In this document: positions 4,560 to 5,469 of the stretch, in pieces
Position numbering within the stretch: position 1 is the first letter of the stretch
Layout: each line of letters begins with the position of its first letter
Assembly (NCBI GenBank): GCA_903829565.1
Contig: CAIKQM010000438.1
Coordinates: 1-5,469, forward strand
Source: an uncultured Planctomycetota bacterium
Lineage (GTDB): Bacteria > Planctomycetota > UBA1135 > GCA-002686595
DNA: 5,469 nt
Direction: 5' to 3'
Position numbers and translations under genes: made by a program
Notes under the pieces: model-generated
Told to the model about the DNA's origin: nothing
The model's database searches: none
What the model saw: only the letters and a program-made list of their open reading frames with translations

Positions 4560-5469
4560 CGCGGTCGGCGCGCTTCCAGATAGTCGAATTGCATCGGTTG
4601 CGCCGTGTTCCAGCGCAAGAGCACCTCGCGTCGCTCGGCCAACGCCGGTAGCACCGCCAGCTTTAGGAACGGCCCCTTGCGCACCTCGACGGACACGCGA
4701 TCGACGCGCTTGTACTCCTTGGCTCCTTCGGCGCGCGTGTAGATGTCGATGGTCGCGTCTTCGGGGGCTTGCCCTTCCAACAGCAGTTCCAAGGTCTGAG
4801 TCGCGTCCGCCTGCAACACAGGTAGCAGCGCACCGCGCATGCGGGCGTCGAGCTGCACCACAAAGCCGCCACTCGCAAGACGCGGGAGGTCGCTGCCATC
4901 GCGTTCGGAGCGCAAGGCCGAGCCCTGCGTGGACCACACCAATCGCTGTTGCTCGTGCGGAGCAAGGCGCGAGACCGCAGCTGAGTAGTCGATGTCCCGC
5001 AAGTGCTCGACCGAGGTGAACGCACGCTCGACATAGAAGTCGATGACGAGATCGGGCTGGGCCGCCAACACGGCCAACGGGTCGAACTTGGGCTGCCACA
5101 AGAACAACGCGTGCGGGAAGGCCTCTGCTAGCAGCGATTGGATGTAGGGCCCGAACGAATCATGGAACATCAGGATGCGCGGCCCGCTTGCGGCAGGCTT
5201 GCGCGTAGCGGTGGTGCGCACAGGCTCTTCATGCACTGCGACCACGTCATGACGCGGGCCACCTTCGTGCACGAGGAACCACTCGCGTTGTGGCAAGCGA
5301 TCGTTGATGTAGAGATGCGAGCCCCATGTGTCGCCATGACCTGGGTTGTAGAGGCGCGAAATTTGGTCGTCGCTGAGCGGCTGCACAGCCGGGAACCACG
5401 CGTGCACGCGTTCGATAATGGCGTGGTACGCAGCCACAGAACCATGACCATTCCAGTGCGTGCCTAGGC
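4556..5469 (-). CDS. AlgJ/AlgX-like SGNH-family polysaccharide O-acetylation protein, partial (5' end beyond the right edge)
   Basis: The minus-strand frame is open to the right edge, so the N-terminus is missing; 303 complete codons are visible. Reading from the edge gives LGTHWNGHG at once (His codon 5458-5456), the THWN element of AlgJ/AlgX/DHHW-type SGNH proteins. About 90 residues later RILMFHDSFG holds the probable nucleophile Ser (codon 5158-5156), followed by LAEAFPHALFLW, QPDLVIDFYVER and a beta-rich tail. This order (His motif before the Ser motif, then PDLVI...VER) is that of AlgJ/AlgX rather than classic GDSL esterases. Those proteins transfer acetyl groups to alginate or related exopolysaccharides outside the cytoplasm, usually with an MBOAT (AlgI-like) partner, which would lie beyond the right edge. 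Two residues differ from the alginate enzymes: Gly replaces Asp in DTHW, and HDSF replaces GDSF. The final ~100 residues may form a beta-sandwich, possibly carbohydrate-binding. The substrate is unknown. The TAA stop overlaps the queE stop. Confidence 0.85.
   Translation of the reverse strand, partial: LGTHWNGHGSVAAYHAIIERVHAWFPAVQPLSDDQISRLYNPGHGDTWGSHLYINDRLPQREWFLVHEGGPRHDVVAVHEEPVRTTATRKPAASGPRILMFHDSFGPYIQSLLAEAFPHALFLWQPKFDPLAVLAAQPDLVIDFYVERAFTSVEHLRDIDYSAAVSRLAPHEQQRLVWSTQGSALRSERDGSDLPRLASGGFVVQLDARMRGALLPVLQADATQTLELLLEGQAPEDATIDIYTRAEGAKEYKRVDRVSVEVRKGPFLKLAVLPALAERREVLLRWNTAQPMQFDYLEARRPR

Noticed and set aside
4158..5099. Minus-strand open frame of 313 residues spanning queE and the SGNH-family gene
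   Set aside because: It crosses two well-supported genes in a different frame and its translation is a low-information Arg/Ala/His-rich shadow.
1..5469. CRISPR array, insertion sequence, tRNA/rRNA, or defence/biosynthetic system
   Set aside because: No regularly spaced repeats, transposase motifs, terminal inverted repeats or RNA gene signatures were seen. The genes fit ordinary envelope, nucleic-acid-binding and queuosine-pathway roles.

Overview
The window is GC-rich, gene-dense bacterial DNA, and its content points to the PVC superphylum, most likely Planctomycetota. The best taxonomic marker is an 89-residue, very basic protein at 3383-3652 that opens MSIHSSLK and carries an ERSVFTRVERI block and a GLPKVRTRFK block. 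These match the small basic protein regarded as a PVC signature. A CRTAC1/ASPIC-type beta-propeller lipoprotein followed by an exported TPR-like protein also fits a planctomycete-type genome. The phylum assignment is inference; no 16S rRNA or other universal marker is present.

Layout. Positions 1-2514 (minus strand) hold a two-gene operon: a CRTAC1-like lipoprotein (664-2514), then an exported TPR-like protein (667 to beyond the left edge), coupled by an ATGA stop/start overlap. An 86-bp divergent intergenic region (2515-2600) separates it from a plus-strand run. That run is a single-pass membrane protein with a SPOR-like C-terminal domain (2601-3269), the PVC small basic protein as its own short transcription unit (3383-3652), a strong intrinsic terminator (3688-3725), and queE (3777-4559). 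At the right, a 5'-truncated AlgJ/AlgX-like SGNH-family gene (4556-5469, minus) converges on queE, and the two stop codons overlap.

How the genes relate. The minus-strand pair probably makes an envelope-anchored propeller protein and an exported TPR partner. The SPOR-like protein probably sits in the inner membrane with its domain outside the cytoplasm. The small basic protein is a nucleic-acid-binding housekeeping type, and its near-exclusive AAG/CGC codons suggest high expression. QueE makes 7-carboxy-7-deazaguanine for queuosine-type modification and stands alone here, without queC, queD or queF. The AlgJ/AlgX-like protein suggests O-acetylation of an exported polysaccharide, with partner genes expected beyond the right edge.

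I found no mobile element, CRISPR array, tRNA or rRNA, and no convincing undescribed multi-gene system. The most notable points are the compact terminator/promoter junction before queE, the small basic protein's leader and tail, and the variant catalytic motifs in the SGNH-family protein.
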